Below are positions 11,756 to 12,640 of a DNA stretch of 12,640 nt, in pieces. The DNA is from VAZQ01 sp050725815 (GTDB taxonomy: Bacteria; Pseudomonadota; Alphaproteobacteria; Rhizobiales; Xanthobacteraceae). The notes beneath the pieces are model-generated. The model was not told the origin of the DNA. It did not search any database and saw only the letters and a program-made list of their open reading frames with translations. The stretch lies in the NCBI GenBank assembly GCA_050725815.1, contig JBOHIG010000134.1, positions 1 through 12,640 of the forward strand. The letters run 5' to 3'. A program made the position numbers and the translations under genes. How positions within the stretch are numbered: position 1 is the first letter of the stretch; each line of letters opens with the position of its first letter.

Positions 11756-12640
11756 ATGTCCGACATCGCAAAGCTCGAGCAACAGCTCCTCGCCGACATC
11801 GGCGCCGCAACCGACGACGGCGTGATCGAGACCCTGCGCATCGCCGCGCTCGGCCGCAACGGCTCCGTCACCGCGCTGCTCAAGACGCTCGGCGCCATGA
11901 CGCCGGCGGAGCGCCGCGAGCAGGGCCCGCTCATCAACGGGCTCAAGGATCGCGTCACCGCAGCGCTCGCCGCACGGCGTGAGGCGCTCAAGGACGTGGT
12001 GCTCGACCAGCGCCTGAACAGCGAGTTCGTCGACGTCACGCTGCCGCTGCGCGAGACGCCGGCGGAAGCCGGCCGCATCCATCCGATCAGCCAGGTGATC
12101 GACGAACTGACCGCGATCTTCGCCGACATGGGCTTCGCGGTCGCCGAAGGTCCCGACATCGAGACCGACGACCTCAACTTCACCAAGCTCAACATCCCGG
12201 ACGGCCACCCGGCCCGCGAGATGCATGACACGTTCTTCTTCAATCCGAAGGAGGACGGCTCGCGGCTGTTGCTGCGCACCCACACCTCGCCGGTGCAGAT
12301 CAGGACGATGCTGGCGCGGAAGCCGCCGATCCGCGTGATTATCCCGGGCCGCACCTACCGGGTCGATTCCGACCAGACCCACACGCCGATGTTCCACCAG
12401 GTCGAGGGCCTGGTGATCGACAAGGGCTCGCATCTCGGTCACCTGAAATGGATCCTGCAGGAGTTCTGCAAGGCGTTCTTCGAAGTCGATGACGTGAAGA
12501 TGCGTTTTCGCCCATCGTACTTCCCGTTCACCGAGCCGTCGATGGAAGTCGACATCCAGTGCCGGAAGGACAGGGACGAGGTGCGTTTCGGCGAGGGCGA
12601 CGACTGGATGGAGATTCTCGGCTGCGGGATGGTGCATCCG
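11756..12640 (+). CDS. pheS: Phenylalanine-tRNA ligase alpha subunit (partial, 3' end outside window)
   Basis: PheS is the catalytic subunit of the alpha2-beta2 enzyme that charges tRNA-Phe with phenylalanine. The frame is open for 295 codons to the window end without a stop, so perhaps the last fifth is missing. Seen: an N-terminal helical coiled-coil part (about 1-90, tRNA-binding arm), HPISQVIDELTAIFADMGF and EGPDIETDDLNFTKLNIPDGHPAREMHDTFF of class II motif 1, LLRTHTSPVQIRTM, and motif 2 TYRVDSDQTHTPMFHQVEG (His209, His214, Gln215), ending in EGDDWMEILGCGMVHP close to motif 3. The start at 11756 (MSDIAKLEQQL) has TAAGG 6 bases upstream, lying in the loop of a small GGCA/TGCC hairpin (11741-11753). 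The gene is expected to be followed by pheT. Confidence 0.97.
   Translation, partial: MSDIAKLEQQLLADIGAATDDGVIETLRIAALGRNGSVTALLKTLGAMTPAERREQGPLINGLKDRVTAALAARREALKDVVLDQRLNSEFVDVTLPLRETPAEAGRIHPISQVIDELTAIFADMGFAVAEGPDIETDDLNFTKLNIPDGHPAREMHDTFFFNPKEDGSRLLLRTHTSPVQIRTMLARKPPIRVIIPGRTYRVDSDQTHTPMFHQVEGLVIDKGSHLGHLKWILQEFCKAFFEVDDVKMRFRPSYFPFTEPSMEVDIQCRKDRDEVRFGEGDDWMEILGCGMVHP

Noticed and set aside
11705..12637. 310-residue open frame on the minus strand opposite pheS
   Set aside because: Shadow of pheS, whose class II synthetase motifs are intact on the plus strand.

Overview
This window is GC-rich chromosomal DNA from an alphaproteobacterium, most likely order Hyphomicrobiales (Rhizobiales) and close to Bradyrhizobium/Rhodopseudomonas. 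That placement is inference. It rests on codon bias, the style of the housekeeping proteins (UppP, IF3, L35, L20, PheS), and intergenic palindromes of the 'GCCGGG-acaag-CCCGGC' kind that I remember as common in that group. No gene looks freshly acquired. There is no tRNA, rRNA, CRISPR array, insertion sequence, phage gene or defence system that I can see.

Layout. (1) 1-1269: a large imperfect inverted repeat, then an FMN-dependent L-lactate/alpha-hydroxy-acid dehydrogenase gene (lldD-like, +). (2) 1312-2710, minus strand: a small secreted four-cysteine protein of unknown function, then uppP (undecaprenyl-diphosphatase), with a hairpin between them. (3) 2939-5639, plus strand: a tightly packed run of glutathione S-transferase, queG (last step of queuosine synthesis) and an atypical SDR/epimerase-like protein. 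Junctions overlap (CTGA and TGATG), so this is a likely operon. (4) 5646-6422, minus strand: an ABHD10-like alpha/beta hydrolase. (5) 6542-9140, plus strand: two tandem paralogous GT4 glycosyltransferases; the first has lost the residues that normally mark the active site. (6) 9324-9863: infC with a non-canonical AUU start, closed by a clear intrinsic terminator. (7) 9933-10448, minus strand: a secreted lipocalin-like protein that separates infC from the rest of its usual cluster. (8) 10832-12640, plus strand: a good sigma-70-type promoter, a densely folded leader of about 124 nt, then rpmI, rplT and pheS. pheS runs off the window end, and palindromic repeats fill the rplT-pheS gap.

How the genes relate. 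infC, rpmI, rplT and pheS form the familiar translation cluster, where IF3 and L20 typically autoregulate. The AUU start of infC and the structured rpmI leader fit such control. UppP recycles the lipid carrier used for peptidoglycan and polysaccharide, and the two glycosyltransferases may act in envelope glycan synthesis, but nothing here proves a link.

No convincing wholly new system was found. The best leads are the rpmI-rplT leader with its chain of hairpins and competing stems, the active-site-degenerate GT4 paralogue beside an intact copy, the apparent CTG start of queG, and the large inverted repeat upstream of lldD.
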